Shown: positions 10,361 through 26,025, counted from the stretch's first letter. The stretch is DNA of 64,000 nucleotides from Pegea sp. RAD2-039 (GCA_034620365.1 JAQGEQ010000186.1:868001-932000), one strand, 5' to 3'. A program made the numbers and translations. Notes: generated by a model from the sequence alone, not told the origin.

Positions 10361-12467
10361 ATGACTATTGATGTCTCTTTTCAATTTCATAACAATCAAT
10401 TAACTTATTATCCTGGTTCTATTATCTATGGAACTGTAACATATAATCTTCAAAAAGATTATTCAACTTCAGGAAGTAAGTAGAAATAGTGATATTATTT
10501 TGCTAAAATGTTTATAAATTTAAAACTAGTTGATAATAGTTTTGTTTGAAAAATTTTATAGTTTTACAAAGTGTTTTTGCAAAATTTTGGTTATTTACAT
10601 CTTCAATATTTTGCTCTAAAGTAAATATTTATATTTTTTTATCATAAAACCACCTTTTATTTGCTACTTTTGAAAGTTTGATGATGTTTATAAAAGTATT
10701 ATCAAACTTATCTAATAAATAAATCTATGAAGAGATCACTATTCACAATAAAGTTATTTCTATTGTTTAAATTAAAACCTAAACATTTTGATACTTTATT
10801 TTTAGTAAATGTCGCTTTGGTTGGTAAAGCTAACATTCACTGGTCTGAAAGACATAATAAAAAAACAAGAAATTATAGAAATAAAGAAAAATATTTTAAG
10901 ATTATCTTAAAGGTTTATGATTCAGGTTAGTACTTTTAAAAATTGAATCTTTTCTCAATAATTCAAAGAATATAAGATTTATGTTTTACTTACCACAATT
11001 GTAGTTTATGTAAAAATTGTATAAGTATTTGTAACTAATTTATTTATTTTATAGATATAAATGGAACAACAATTAGAAAAGGAATTTATGCTTATCCATT
11101 TTCTTTTCAGTTACCTGTTGGAATTCCATCAAGTTTCAGATGTAACTCACTATTGTATCTTTAATTTATATATTCTAATGGCTTAATTTTTCAAGTTAAT
11201 AAATCTGCAACAGCAAATGTCATCTACATGGTGAAAACTGAATTTTTCCGGAATGGTTTACACTTTAATGTGAAAAGGCATGGAATTTTTACAGTATTGG
11301 GGACTGACCAATTAAACGTTGCTAATCCACTGGTTAATCTGAGTTTTGATTATTTATTTAAGTCATAAATATTTTTGGTAGTTTTTTGTTTGTTAAGGTT
11401 AGAGTTATTTTAAAACAACAAAAATTGATAAATAATATAACAAATTTTCTTTAAGACTCCTGTGATTACAACAAATGAAAAATCACTTTGCTGTTGTTTG
11501 TGCAAAGAAGGGCCAATCAGAACTCAATTAACTCTTGATAGGAATACTTATAAGCCTGGAGAAATAATTATTTTTAACGCAACTATTGAAAATCTAAGGT
11601 TTTTATTTTCATATACAAGGCGTTGCTATACTTTTAACATTTGTACTGATGTGGTTTAAAATCAACTTCATTATTTTCAACAAATAACTAACAACATTTG
11701 TGTCTTTACAGCTCAACAAACATTTTAAATACAGTGGTTAATCTGTGGAGGAATGTGAAATTACATTCTACAACAAAAACAAGAACATTTTCTGATATTA
11801 TTCTTACTGTTAATTATGAAAATTGTTCTGCAGGCCGAACTCTTTATCTAACCAATAAACAAATCACAGTTTGTAATCTCTAATTATTTTATTAAAAATT
11901 ATGTGATGAACAAAATTAAAGAAAATATTTAAGAATGTTTAAATTGGGAATTTTTTAATTAGTCTAAGTAGATAATCATGATTTTTTTAAAGTTACCGAT
12001 CGATATTTCTCCATCTTCTTTGCCTTACTGCAATATTATCGGACTTGATTATGTTCTTGAGGTGAGTTACTTTCAAATAATATAATTAAACAAAAGTTTT
12101 AGTCTAAAATTATTTCTTTTAATTTTAAGGTAATTAATTAATTTTGATGTTTTGTAGTTTAAAGCAAACTTTGATGGTTGTAACATGGCTCAAAAAATAC
12201 CGCTTCAAGTTACTGTTGGAGCAATTGTACCAGGTCAACAGCAAGCTGCTACAGGTCAACAGCAAGCTGCTATGGGCCAACAGCAAGCTGCTATGGGCCA
12301 ACCACTAGCCCCAGCTTCTACAGGTAAGACTATCTCTATTTGTTACTTATCTGCTTCATATTGTATTAGTAGTTGAACCGTCTGCACCATACCAACCCTC
12401 AAACAACGATCAATTTGGAGCCACAGAAGGTTATTACAATTGGGGCCAACCACCAACTTATAATTAG
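10361..12467 (+). CDS. ARRDC1-like arrestin-domain protein
   Basis: About nine exons join in frame. The arrestin N-domain starts MTIDVSFQFHNNQLTYYPGS and continues through VALVGKANIHW, YAYPFSFQLPVGIPSSF and KTEFFRNGLHF. The C-domain follows: TNEKSLCCCLCKEGPI, RNTYKPGEIIIFNATIEN, and LPIDISPSSLPYCNIIGLDY. This is the order and spacing of alpha-arrestins (ARRDC family), which link ubiquitin ligases to membrane cargo. After the arrestin fold come four tandem GQQQAA-type units (about 12233-12310). The last exon has EPSAPY and ends QPPTYN: a PSAP tetrapeptide and a PPxY motif. In ARRDC1 these bind TSG101 (ESCRT-I) and NEDD4-type WW domains, which supports an ARRDC1-like assignment. I see no signal peptide or membrane segment. 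Confidence 0.85.
12233..12310 (+). repeat. In-frame 21-bp tandem repeat (GQQQAA units)
   Basis: Four copies of a roughly 21-bp unit encoding GQQQAA plus T or M, the last one degenerate (GQPLAPA), in the linker between the arrestin fold and the PSAP/PPTY tail. The copies are nearly identical at DNA level, which suggests recent slippage. Confidence 0.8.
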
Positions 12468-13006
12468 AAATTTATTGATCATTTATCTTTACCTATTGCC
12501 TTTTCTCTATTTTGCATAAATAATTCTGTAAGTATCTCTTATCATTCACTAAATTCATTTTTCTTATCTTGTATATTTGCTGGTGTTCTATTTTGTAGCT
12601 ATTACCTCTAGTTCGGAATTAATGTTACTTCTTTAACTTCTTATATTATATATACGAAGCACTTTAATTGCAATACCTCTTATGCAGTCATTTATATACT
12701 TCGTTAACAATTACATAAAGATGCCGTAGGTGTTAATATGAAGATGCTGTTTAATAAACTACCAACCAAAACATTTTTACAGCCAGTTTCTATTTCATCG
12801 AAAATTTTTATACTCATTAGTTGCGAGGAAAAACTATTTTTGCTTCTATTAAAGCAGCAAATGAAATCATGCCATGGAGGGAAAGAGTTTAAGGGTTCAA
12901 TAAAAATCAAGTTCACATAAAATAGCTACAATTTGCAAATTAACTAAATGATTATATAAAATTCCATTCAACATAGAGCACATAAAATATAACAGATTAT
13001 GATTTT
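12468..13006. other. Convergent intergenic region (ARRDC / PFK)
   Basis: 3' flank shared by two convergent genes. Two short overlapping ORFs on opposite strands (12704-12920) have no family signature and look like chance. Confidence 0.5.
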
Positions 13007-17278
<4,272 letters not shown>

Positions 17279-17677
17279 CTTTTATTTGACTTACAATTTG
17301 TCACTACAATCTACAATTACAGCTATAAAACAATATATCATAAACACAAAACCTACAAAACCACAGTAATAAAATAAAGCATATTATTAGTAGAAGACAT
17401 TATAAAAAAATAATTAAATTTTTTGATTATTAAATGCAAAATTTTGTCACAAATATTTCAACAAGATAAAAGAAACAAACCAAAGTTTAAAAACAAAAGT
17501 TGAACTAAATACAAAATAGACATTTAACAACATTTATAAAAAAAATTGATGAATTTGTTAAATAAAACAACAAATATAATTGGTCTAACATAAACACAGT
17601 AGATTAAATCAAAAAACAAACCAAACAGATATCACAGTAAATAATTAATACTAACCAATAAAATTATTAACAAATGT
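17279..17677. other. Short intergenic region (tectonic / PFK)
   Basis: About 400 bp between the start of PFK and the end of the downstream tectonic gene, both on the minus strand. It serves as PFK upstream DNA. I see no gene. Confidence 0.5.
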
Positions 17678-19516
17678 TTAGTTAATTAAAAATCTAAAAT
17701 AGAACAACTCTAAAACTAATAATAATGAAATGTCAACACAAGTCACACTAGCAGTATTTCCTTTGGGTAAAAAGGAAATATAATCCCATAAAAGATGGTC
17801 TTCTAGAAATATTTGATGTAATGGCCAGAAAAAACTTTCTATCTTAGGTGATAATTTTGAGTTGTCTAAAATAGATCTAGTTTGAGAAATATCTGAGAAA
17901 GTAACAGATGAAAAAATTTCTAGATCTAAACTAGGACTTGTGCTTCTACAATTGTCTCCAAAGCAATTAAAAATTATTCTTTCAGTTATAAAACTAACTT
18001 TAACAGACACAATAAATGTTTGAGAACTACCAATACTACCATTGTTTGCATATAAGATTTCATATTTCAAACCTACAGCTATATTAGAACAACCAGAAGC
18101 TAAATCTATTCCTTCAGCCATTGGATCTTTTTCTATTGAGGAAGAAGCTACTGATGAAGAACCTTTATACTGAGGTATAAGAAGTGTATCAGTTAAAGAG
18201 CGTGGAGTCATATAAAGGTCAGAAGAGTCTATAGAGCTAGAAATTTTACGAGATTCTGTTATATTTCCTGATAAGTCTATAAAATCAGTTACATTACCTG
18301 TAGTGTTTCCAGGAAAATTTTGACCTTTTAAAATTGCTAATAAGCTATTTTGTACAACTGAGCATTCAGTTTTAGTTGGAAAGTTCTGTATGCAACTTGT
18401 TCTCATATTTTTCCCAAAGTATATTGGTGTTCTTAAAGAAGAAGAACAGGTCTTAGAAACATCAACCTTGATCAAGTCTAATACATAGTTGTCATTTGAT
18501 GTAATTGTAGAACCAAAAATATAACCTAAATTACTTTTAAAATCAGGATTTTCTGAAGATCCAGATGATAGTGAAACAAAACCAACACTAGATTTCAAAG
18601 TAATTGGAAAATTATTTGAATCAAGCGAACTAATGTTTAGTGAAAGAGCCACTTGGTGTATTTCAGATGTACTATTAGTTTCAATGAGATAATTTATTGA
18701 ACTAACAACATTTTTGCATGAATTGTTTACTGAGTCATATATTGGTGAAATTGAACAATTAACTTCTAATCCAGATTCTTCATCAATACAAGATGTTATT
18801 ACATCCAATAATCCATCAAATGAAGGTGGGACTAGATTTGCAAACTTTAGTTGTGAGTAAACTCTAAAATTATTAACATAATAAGCAGTTTGTAAAATAT
18901 TTGTAGTTTCACAATCTCCAATTTCATTCATATTTACAATACATGAATTTGAACGATTAAATAGATACTCTATTGGGTTATTTTTGTCACAATAACCTGA
19001 TAAAAAAGTTGATGGTGTCCTTAGCTGTCCAACCACACTAGTATTTGATAGAGTGTAAATAGGATTTCCAGATTTGTAAGTTGAATTGATGGAGGTATTC
19101 AGAAGATTTTGATCAATTTGAGGTTGTAGAGCTGGAAGAAGATCACTACAAACTTTACTGTCATTACAAGAGATTGGTTTCGTGTACTGATTCTCAGATA
19201 ATAAATTGTCGAAAGTAACACAAGATAATCCATTTTTAAAGCTTAGTGTTAAATCAGGAAGGTTATTTACATGCTGTATCACCAATGATATACACTTTTC
19301 TTCAACTGTTGTAAACTGTGTATCTAAACAAAAACTGAATGTAGCAACATCAGCTTCTGAACAGTCTGTATCACAGCAGCAATTAATTTCACAAACCCCT
19401 ACTTTCAAATCACATATGCAAGCTACTTGACATTGATAACCTTTCAATAAAAACATGAACACTAATAAAACCATTTGCCAAAACGCCATCATAGTGAAAG
19501 CTTTAGAATTTACCAC
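17678..19516 (-). CDS. Tectonic family protein, copy 2 (612 aa)
   Basis: Single uninterrupted exon. A hydrophobic signal sequence (MMAFWQMVLLVFMFLLKGYQ, about residues 9-28) is followed by a cysteine block, CICDLKVGVCEINCCCDTDC (about 33-52). This CxCD..xCDxNCCCDxDC pattern marks tectonics (TCTN1-3), proteins of the ciliary transition zone that act with the MKS/B9 complex. The rest is the low-complexity, N-glycosylation-rich ectodomain typical of the family, with a conserved KNNPIEYLFNRSNSC segment shared with its neighbour. A short hydrophobic C-terminus (SLLLVLELFYFRFLI) could be a membrane anchor. It lies 160 bp after the other tectonic, head-to-tail. The other start at residue 9 or 10 would only shorten the signal peptide. 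Confidence 0.88.
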   Translation of the reverse strand: MVNSKAFTMMAFWQMVLLVFMFLLKGYQCQVACICDLKVGVCEINCCCDTDCSEADVATFSFCLDTQFTTVEEKCISLVIQHVNNLPDLTLSFKNGLSCVTFDNLLSENQYTKPISCNDSKVCSDLLPALQPQIDQNLLNTSINSTYKSGNPIYTLSNTSVVGQLRTPSTFLSGYCDKNNPIEYLFNRSNSCIVNMNEIGDCETTNILQTAYYVNNFRVYSQLKFANLVPPSFDGLLDVITSCIDEESGLEVNCSISPIYDSVNNSCKNVVSSINYLIETNSTSEIHQVALSLNISSLDSNNFPITLKSSVGFVSLSSGSSENPDFKSNLGYIFGSTITSNDNYVLDLIKVDVSKTCSSSLRTPIYFGKNMRTSCIQNFPTKTECSVVQNSLLAILKGQNFPGNTTGNVTDFIDLSGNITESRKISSSIDSSDLYMTPRSLTDTLLIPQYKGSSSVASSSIEKDPMAEGIDLASGCSNIAVGLKYEILYANNGSIGSSQTFIVSVKVSFITERIIFNCFGDNCRSTSPSLDLEIFSSVTFSDISQTRSILDNSKLSPKIESFFWPLHQIFLEDHLLWDYISFLPKGNTASVTCVDISLLLVLELFYFRFLIN

Positions 19517-19676
19517 AAAATTACCTAAACTCTATGAAAAATCAAAAAACTAGTCAAAAAAAATACTTTTATAAAGTTATTATAATGATCTCAATTAAAA
19601 ACTACAAGTTCTTTTACTAAAATTATAAAATAGACAAAAATCACAGTGTTAAAAAATAAATATTGATATACAGCTA

Positions 19677-21446
19677 CTATAAAAGTTCAAATAAAACATG
19701 TAAAAATGTGATAAAAGCAGTTAAATAAAACCTGTTGTCAGATATTGAAGCTTTATTAAAAAAAGGAAATAAGAAGTCATCAGGAAAAGGTATAACAATT
19801 GGTACTAAAACAGCATTAACTGAAGTTTTTTCCTCAGAGACATCAACAAAATTTACTGACATAGATAGTGGTATAGTGTGATCTTTATCCAAACAAGATG
19901 TATCAAAACATGGTAAATTCAAAGTATTTAATATTTGATAAGAATACTTCACGCCAACAATTTTTATTTGTGGGTTTTCTTGGTTACCAACCTTTGCAAA
20001 AGCAACAGTGTAATGAGCACCAGTAATCATACCAGGACAACCATCAATTACAGTTAGACTTTCATCATAATTTGGTAGAATACCAGATTTAATTAATGGA
20101 ACAACATCTTCTGAAAATATATTTTCGAATGGTGGTGTGAAATTTCCGTAAGCAGCAACATATACTGGTTCATCTTTTCCTAATAAATTTGATCCTTCAA
20201 AGACATACAAGATATAATCCAGTAAAGTTTTACATAAAGATTTAGAGTTGAATGAAAGTTTACATTGAGTCTGTGTATCAATACCAAACAATAATGGTAG
20301 ATGATCTTGTTCGAAAGAAGATACACAAGAGCCTGTGCTATCTGGTTTCATCAAAGTTAATGATACCCCTGGCTTTCCATTAAGTTCAATTGAAGAGTTG
20401 CTACTATATGTCAAACCAATGAGAGGCTTACCATACAAATAACCTGGCATTCCACTAAACTCTATTGTACCTTCAACATAGTTCAAATCTTCTGATATTG
20501 CTTTCAGATCAGATAATCCTTCAAGTACAGTTCCATTAGGTTTTGTTGAATTTACATTATCATTTACTAAATCATTTTCTTTTGAAATTATGTATTTTAT
20601 TATAAATGTTTGCTCAAAATTATTAGCTTCACTGATGGAATCCAAAACAATATCATATTTAATTTCAGTAATTTTTCCAGGCTGTGTACTGGTGATTATG
20701 TATTGTACTGTTTTGACTACTCCTTGACAAACACCATCAGATAGAATAGGATAAGAATCACAACTAACATTTATATATAATAAAATACAGGAAGATAAAG
20801 TTAATGGTACACCAGAAATTGTTATATTTTCATAATAAAAAGAAGGTTGTAGAAAATTATATGTAGAACAAGAGTCAACTACATTGAGAATAGATCTTGT
20901 ACAGGTAGAAGTTTGATCTTTCAGGTATTCGACTGGATTATTTTTGCACTGTCTATTAATAAAAGAGGTAGGTACTGTAAAGTAACCAGATGAAGTTATA
21001 AAATTTGCAACTAAATAATCACCATAAGAAAAGTTTTCCTTTTTTAATTCATTGGTTTTAAAGCTATTATCATAAGAAAATGATGAAGATGAAGAGATAA
21101 AACATTCTGAAGTAGAACAATCTGGTAAAATATAAGATGTATAATCATAATTTGCACTAATTAAACATCTTAAAGAAAAATTATTAAATTGGGTAGAAAA
21201 TAAAGGTTGATTGAATTGATCATAAGAAAGCTTTTCATATCTACAAAATTTATTATCTGATGGATACGAAATAGTTTTGCAATGATCAAATGTCAGTTTT
21301 TCAGATGATGAGCAATCTGAATCACAACAACAGTTTATATCACAGACATCTTTAGTAATATCACATGAACATATTATTTGGGAACTACCAACTTTTATAT
21401 AAAATAAAACAGCAGCAAAACAAAATATTACTGAAGTTTTAAACAT
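19677..21446 (-). CDS. Tectonic family protein, copy 1 (589 aa)
   Basis: Single exon. Signal peptide MFKTSVIFCFAAVLFYIKVG is followed by CSCDITKDVCDINCCCDSDC (about residues 27-46), the tectonic signature. Further cysteines and the KNNPVEYLKDQTSTC segment line up with the downstream copy, so the two are paralogues, but overall they are strongly diverged and the duplication is old. The C-terminus ends in a hydrophobic stretch (FYLTAFITFLHVLFELL) with no cytosolic tail, compatible with a tail anchor or GPI signal. Known tectonics work at the ciliary transition zone and in Hedgehog signalling; that role is inferred from the family. Both copies lack introns although most neighbours have many. Confidence 0.88.
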   Translation of the reverse strand: MFKTSVIFCFAAVLFYIKVGSSQIICSCDITKDVCDINCCCDSDCSSSEKLTFDHCKTISYPSDNKFCRYEKLSYDQFNQPLFSTQFNNFSLRCLISANYDYTSYILPDCSTSECFISSSSSFSYDNSFKTNELKKENFSYGDYLVANFITSSGYFTVPTSFINRQCKNNPVEYLKDQTSTCTRSILNVVDSCSTYNFLQPSFYYENITISGVPLTLSSCILLYINVSCDSYPILSDGVCQGVVKTVQYIITSTQPGKITEIKYDIVLDSISEANNFEQTFIIKYIISKENDLVNDNVNSTKPNGTVLEGLSDLKAISEDLNYVEGTIEFSGMPGYLYGKPLIGLTYSSNSSIELNGKPGVSLTLMKPDSTGSCVSSFEQDHLPLLFGIDTQTQCKLSFNSKSLCKTLLDYILYVFEGSNLLGKDEPVYVAAYGNFTPPFENIFSEDVVPLIKSGILPNYDESLTVIDGCPGMITGAHYTVAFAKVGNQENPQIKIVGVKYSYQILNTLNLPCFDTSCLDKDHTIPLSMSVNFVDVSEEKTSVNAVLVPIVIPFPDDFLFPFFNKASISDNRFYLTAFITFLHVLFELL

Positions 21447-24024
21447 TTTGAAAAATATTTGATAAAATTCAATGATCTGTAAAACTATTTAGTTGAGAAA
21501 CTTGAAAATAAACATTTTTATATTAAAGCTGTAAATAAAGATAAAAATATTAAATTATAAATTAACTTTTACATTACTTAATCAAAAATTAAATAAAATA
21601 AAAAGTTTAATTATATGAAGTTTTTGATATATGACAATTTAAAAATTAACTGTAAAAATTAATTAAAGAAGTTAATTTGATAAAAATTGAAAAAATATTA
21701 ATCATTTACTACAAAAAGTTAAATAATAATCTATTTAAAAATTTCAAATGAAAGCCTATAGAAATAAAATAATACACGTTATAGAAAACACTATACAAAT
21801 GCATTTAGGTTATTTGATGCTATTGTTCGAAGAGTATAATTGTAATTTGTAAAAAAATCTTTATCAAATAAAAATCAAATGTTAAAAAGAAACAATTACA
21901 ATTTGATATTTAGAAACTATCAATTAAAGATAATAATAAGAATTCAAATAATTTAATACTAAAATTTATATTAAACATAATAATTAATTTTTATTATGAA
22001 GCTTTTTCCCCCCAAAAACAACAAAAACAATAGTTTTATGCAAAATACAAAAATAACAACAAACGACTTTGGCATGTGCATCTTAGTAACATGAAAGCGT
22101 TTTTCAACTGAAGGTTGTTGAAAAAACACTATAAATCAAAAAAACCAAGGTCGATAGAAGATTTAAATCATCACTAAAAATACAGAAGTATCAAATAAAA
22201 TAATGATTTCTATTTGAATAATATATTACAATTTTTAATATAATAAATATACTAAGTTATGATACAGTAGGATATAAAATATTACGTGTATCTTATCTAG
22301 TACTTTTGTACTGAACTTTCATAGATTTAAAGCTAAGGTAACTAAAATTAAACTTGAGAGAAAGAAACCCATTCACCCATTAAATCACATTAAATAAAGT
22401 TAAATTATTTTCCACGATATTTCTTATGAGCTAATATTTTGAAAAAAATTGATATCAGATGGATAAAATATGTGAGAAAAATATGAATTTTTTTCCAAAA
22501 AGTTGACGTGAGATTAAGAAAAATGGTATTTATTGTTACATTTTTGTAGTGGTAAATTGACTATTATCACTTTGTCTGTTAGTTTACATAAAAGGAGCTT
22601 TATCTTTTTTGTAGCAATCTTGCTCATATTTAAGAAAAAATACTAACTACGAATTGTGTTGATTAGCACAATGAACATTTACAGTGTATAGATTAGAACA
22701 CTTCTTTGATAAAACAGTAAAAACCAAGTTAGTTTTTGCAAAGTTTATTTCTACATATTAGAAATTCTCATAAGCTGCTCCAATAGTTACATATAATTAG
22801 TTTTAACTTTTAAATAACGTGATATGTGTGATTGAATGACCTGTATACTTCTTCATTTTAATCAGTAGTTATACTTTAAAATTTTCATTACTATGCGAAA
22901 TCAGTTAGTTTTTCTCTAATGATATCAACCGTTTATCATAATTGTTTAAAGTTGCTTGTTTTCTTTTGTTGATCATTTATTAAAATTTTAATTTAAACTC
23001 TCAGACATCTGAAACTTGTTTATTTGTCTCAGAAATTTGTTGCTTAAAATTAACTAAATTAATAACGTTGATAGCATGCAGTGGAGCTTATAACTTTTTA
23101 ATAGGGTCATTACAGTTTACAATCTTCTTATCGACTATATCATTACTTACTTTATCATACAATATCTACCACATTTAAAAAAATTATGTTTCTATAGTTT
23201 GACTTGAGTATTTTATTGAAAAACGATATAGAATGCTGATATTTTGTCTACTTATTTTGTATCTTATTTTTTTCAAAAGCTTGTTAAAAGTTGCAAAATT
23301 TTGCCTTTGCAGTGTTCCTATTATTTTTACACTACTGATGTTAAATTTTAGCACTTCTAACTTTTTTCTCTATAGTCTTATTGTTATGTGTTTGCTATAA
23401 GAGCTGAATAATATTTTATTTTCAGTCATGTGTTGAATAAATAAAGTATAATTTTCATTAATGTAGGTTTTATAATTAGATCTGAAATTAATATAGGTGA
23501 AGTTAATCGGAATACTGAACATTTACCACAACAATACAAATCTAGTTTGTTTATTGACTACAGGTTTATTAAGTTTCAGGTTTATTATGTTTGTCACTTA
23601 TCTATAGTATTGATTTGTTTTGAATTTGTTAAAATTGAACTTTTGATAATTATTTGTAAGATGTTTAAAAGTTTATTTAAATGTTTTTTTTTTAATATTT
23701 ATGAGTAATATAATAATTAAAGAAGAAATATTTTGTTAAAACTTAATAAACTTCTTTTAATATGATAAATAATTTTATGTTTTTCTGATAAAAAGTATTA
23801 CTAAATTTATTTTTATAGTCATGCATTTGTTTGTTGATTTTATTAGTAGTAATATTTGTTATTTTTAGATTAAAAAGTCTAACTTTTTGTTGATAATAGG
23901 TATACCAACAATCATTTATTTATTTATTTTATTGATGATAAATTATTGTTTTTAAAACATAATTATTTAAAATCAAAGGATGATTGTAAATGTTTGATTA
24001 AACTATCATTCATTAAAACTTTTA
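21447..24024. other. Divergent intergenic region (tectonic / LARGE)
   Basis: About 2.6 kb of A+T-rich DNA upstream of both the minus-strand tectonic pair and the plus-strand LARGE gene. No ORF above background and no recognised repeat. Confidence 0.5.
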
Positions 24025-26025
24025 ATGGGTTTTCTAAGGAATAAGAAGAAGAGAAGAATCCTTATTATTTTCTTAACAGCTTTATTTTTGATTTTATTAC
24101 ATTATTGGGATCAATCTGACAGTTTTAAGAATAAGTTTAGTCACCTAAAAGATATAAAAAATTCTCACAACACTTCTAATTGTACTACAATTCATGTCAC
24201 TGTAGTATGTACAGGATATGCTTCCAGCAGACAAATTGTTACACTCCTTAAATCAATATTATTCTACCGGTCTCAACCACTACATTTTCATATTATCGTT
24301 GATAAAACTTCCGAGCATATTCTTACCAATCTTTTTCGAACTTGGAACATCCCAAACTTTTTTGTTTCTTTTTATATGGATGAGTTCTTTTTGAAAGATA
24401 TTTCCTGGATTAATAACTCTCATTATTCAGGGATCAATGGACTATTAAAACTAAGATTACCTGATATTTTATCAAATCATATTGACAAAGTCATTGCTTT
24501 AGACACTGACCTATTATTTAATGATGACATTACTTTTCTTTATCACTTCTTTTCTACTTTCAATGAAAGTCAATGTATTGGATTGGCTGAAAATTTATCT
24601 GAATGGTATTTAGGTAAACAAAATGTCTTTGAAAATGTTTGGCCTGCTATTGGTAGGGGATTCAATACTGGAGTTATATTGCTTGATTTATTGAAGCTAA
24701 AATCTCTTGGATGGAATTCTTTGTGGACAAAAGTCACCAAAAAAAAGTTATTAAAGCTTAAAGAAACTCAATTAGGTGATCAAGATATTTTTAATGCTGT
24801 TATCTATGTTAGACCAACTATTTTATATCAATTACCATGTGTATGGAATTATCAATTGTCAGATAATATGAAAAAACAATTTTGTAATGTTAAAAGAAGA
24901 TTAGGAGCTAAAATTTATCATTGGAATTCACCAAAAAAGCTGAATTCTAGGAATTCTCATGTTTTAGGTGCTAAAATACGTTATCAAAGATTTTTAGATC
25001 TAAATGGAGCATTAGTTAAAGATCAATTAATAAATTGTAAAAGTACAAATGATTATGTCTTAAGTGATGATCAAGATAAAGATTTATGTCAAAATTTAAT
25101 TCAAGATAATTCTTTACATAGAGTACATTTATATTATCTGAAATTTGAATATGAAAATAATTTACTTGATGTAAGTATTGTTGTGCAATTATCAATTGAT
25201 AGATTAACAACATTTGAGAAGTTATGTCAATATTGGCCTGGACCAATAAGTGTCGCTGTATTTACATCTGATCAAGATGCAGAAAAGCTTCCTTCATTTG
25301 TTCAAAGGTCTGCTACATTATCAGAACGTAAAAATATTGGTTATCATTTAGTATTCCAGTCTTCAAATACTGACATATTTCCAATTAATCTACTTAGAAA
25401 TATTGCTCTTCAACAAGCTTTAACTGAATTCGTTTTTCTTTGTGATGTCGACTTTATTCCAATGTCTAATTTATACTCTTATATTTTAAAAGCTATTCAG
25501 AATTATGATGGTGCAAACAAAGTTTATATTATACCTGCATTTGAAAGTTTATACTATAAGGCTTCCTTGCCAAAAACAAAGTCTGAATTAAATGAAATGT
25601 TTAAAAATGAAAAAGTGACATCATTTAGGTCATATGTTTGGGAACAAGGTCATTTAGCAACAAACTTTTCTCGTTGGTTTAATACTGAAGTTCCATATAA
25701 GGTAGAATGGCAGAAAGATTTTGAACCTTATATAGTAATAAAGAAGGAATCTTGCCCATTGTATGATAAACAGTTTACAGGGTTTGGATGGAATAAAGTT
25801 ACTCATATAATGGAGCTAGATGCTGCTGGCTTTGAATTTGTTGTTTTACCAGATGGCTTTATAATACATGTTCCCCATGAACCAAGCCTGTATTTGTTAC
25901 GTTATAGAAATCAGCGTTTATATAGGAAATGTTTGTATGAATATAAAATGAATTTTATTAAATATTTAGAAGAAACTTATACGATCAAAAATCCTAATAA
26001 ATATAAACAAATTGATTTGATTTAA
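24025..26025 (+). CDS. LARGE1: LARGE-type bifunctional xylosyl/glucuronyltransferase
   Basis: Single exon, 666 residues. Type II Golgi topology: a basic N-terminus, KKKRR, precedes one membrane segment (about 11-27). The GT8 domain (about 55-330) has TVVCTGYASSRQIVTLLKS, HYSGINGLLKLRLPD, the metal-binding DTD at 160-162, NTGVILLDLLKL, QLGDQDIFNAVI and IYHWNSPKKL. The GT49-like domain (about 375-650) has DVSIVVQLSIDRL, a second DxD (DVD, 474-476), YIIPAFES, FTGFGWNKVTHIMELDAAGF and IIHVPHEPS. LARGE proteins alternate xylose and glucuronic acid to build matriglycan on dystroglycan, which binds laminin. Both active-site motifs are intact, so a working enzyme is likely. The symbol reflects closest recalled similarity; a LARGE2-type or lineage-specific name is equally possible. 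A polyadenylation signal lies at 26082. Confidence 0.93.
   Translation: MGFLRNKKKRRILIIFLTALFLILLHYWDQSDSFKNKFSHLKDIKNSHNTSNCTTIHVTVVCTGYASSRQIVTLLKSILFYRSQPLHFHIIVDKTSEHILTNLFRTWNIPNFFVSFYMDEFFLKDISWINNSHYSGINGLLKLRLPDILSNHIDKVIALDTDLLFNDDITFLYHFFSTFNESQCIGLAENLSEWYLGKQNVFENVWPAIGRGFNTGVILLDLLKLKSLGWNSLWTKVTKKKLLKLKETQLGDQDIFNAVIYVRPTILYQLPCVWNYQLSDNMKKQFCNVKRRLGAKIYHWNSPKKLNSRNSHVLGAKIRYQRFLDLNGALVKDQLINCKSTNDYVLSDDQDKDLCQNLIQDNSLHRVHLYYLKFEYENNLLDVSIVVQLSIDRLTTFEKLCQYWPGPISVAVFTSDQDAEKLPSFVQRSATLSERKNIGYHLVFQSSNTDIFPINLLRNIALQQALTEFVFLCDVDFIPMSNLYSYILKAIQNYDGANKVYIIPAFESLYYKASLPKTKSELNEMFKNEKVTSFRSYVWEQGHLATNFSRWFNTEVPYKVEWQKDFEPYIVIKKESCPLYDKQFTGFGWNKVTHIMELDAAGFEFVVLPDGFIIHVPHEPSLYLLRYRNQRLYRKCLYEYKMNFIKYLEETYTIKNPNKYKQIDLI

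Noticed and set aside
12704-12920. Overlapping ORFs on both strands between the ARRDC and PFK genes
   Set aside because: No signature in either; they lie in the 3' flanks of convergent genes.
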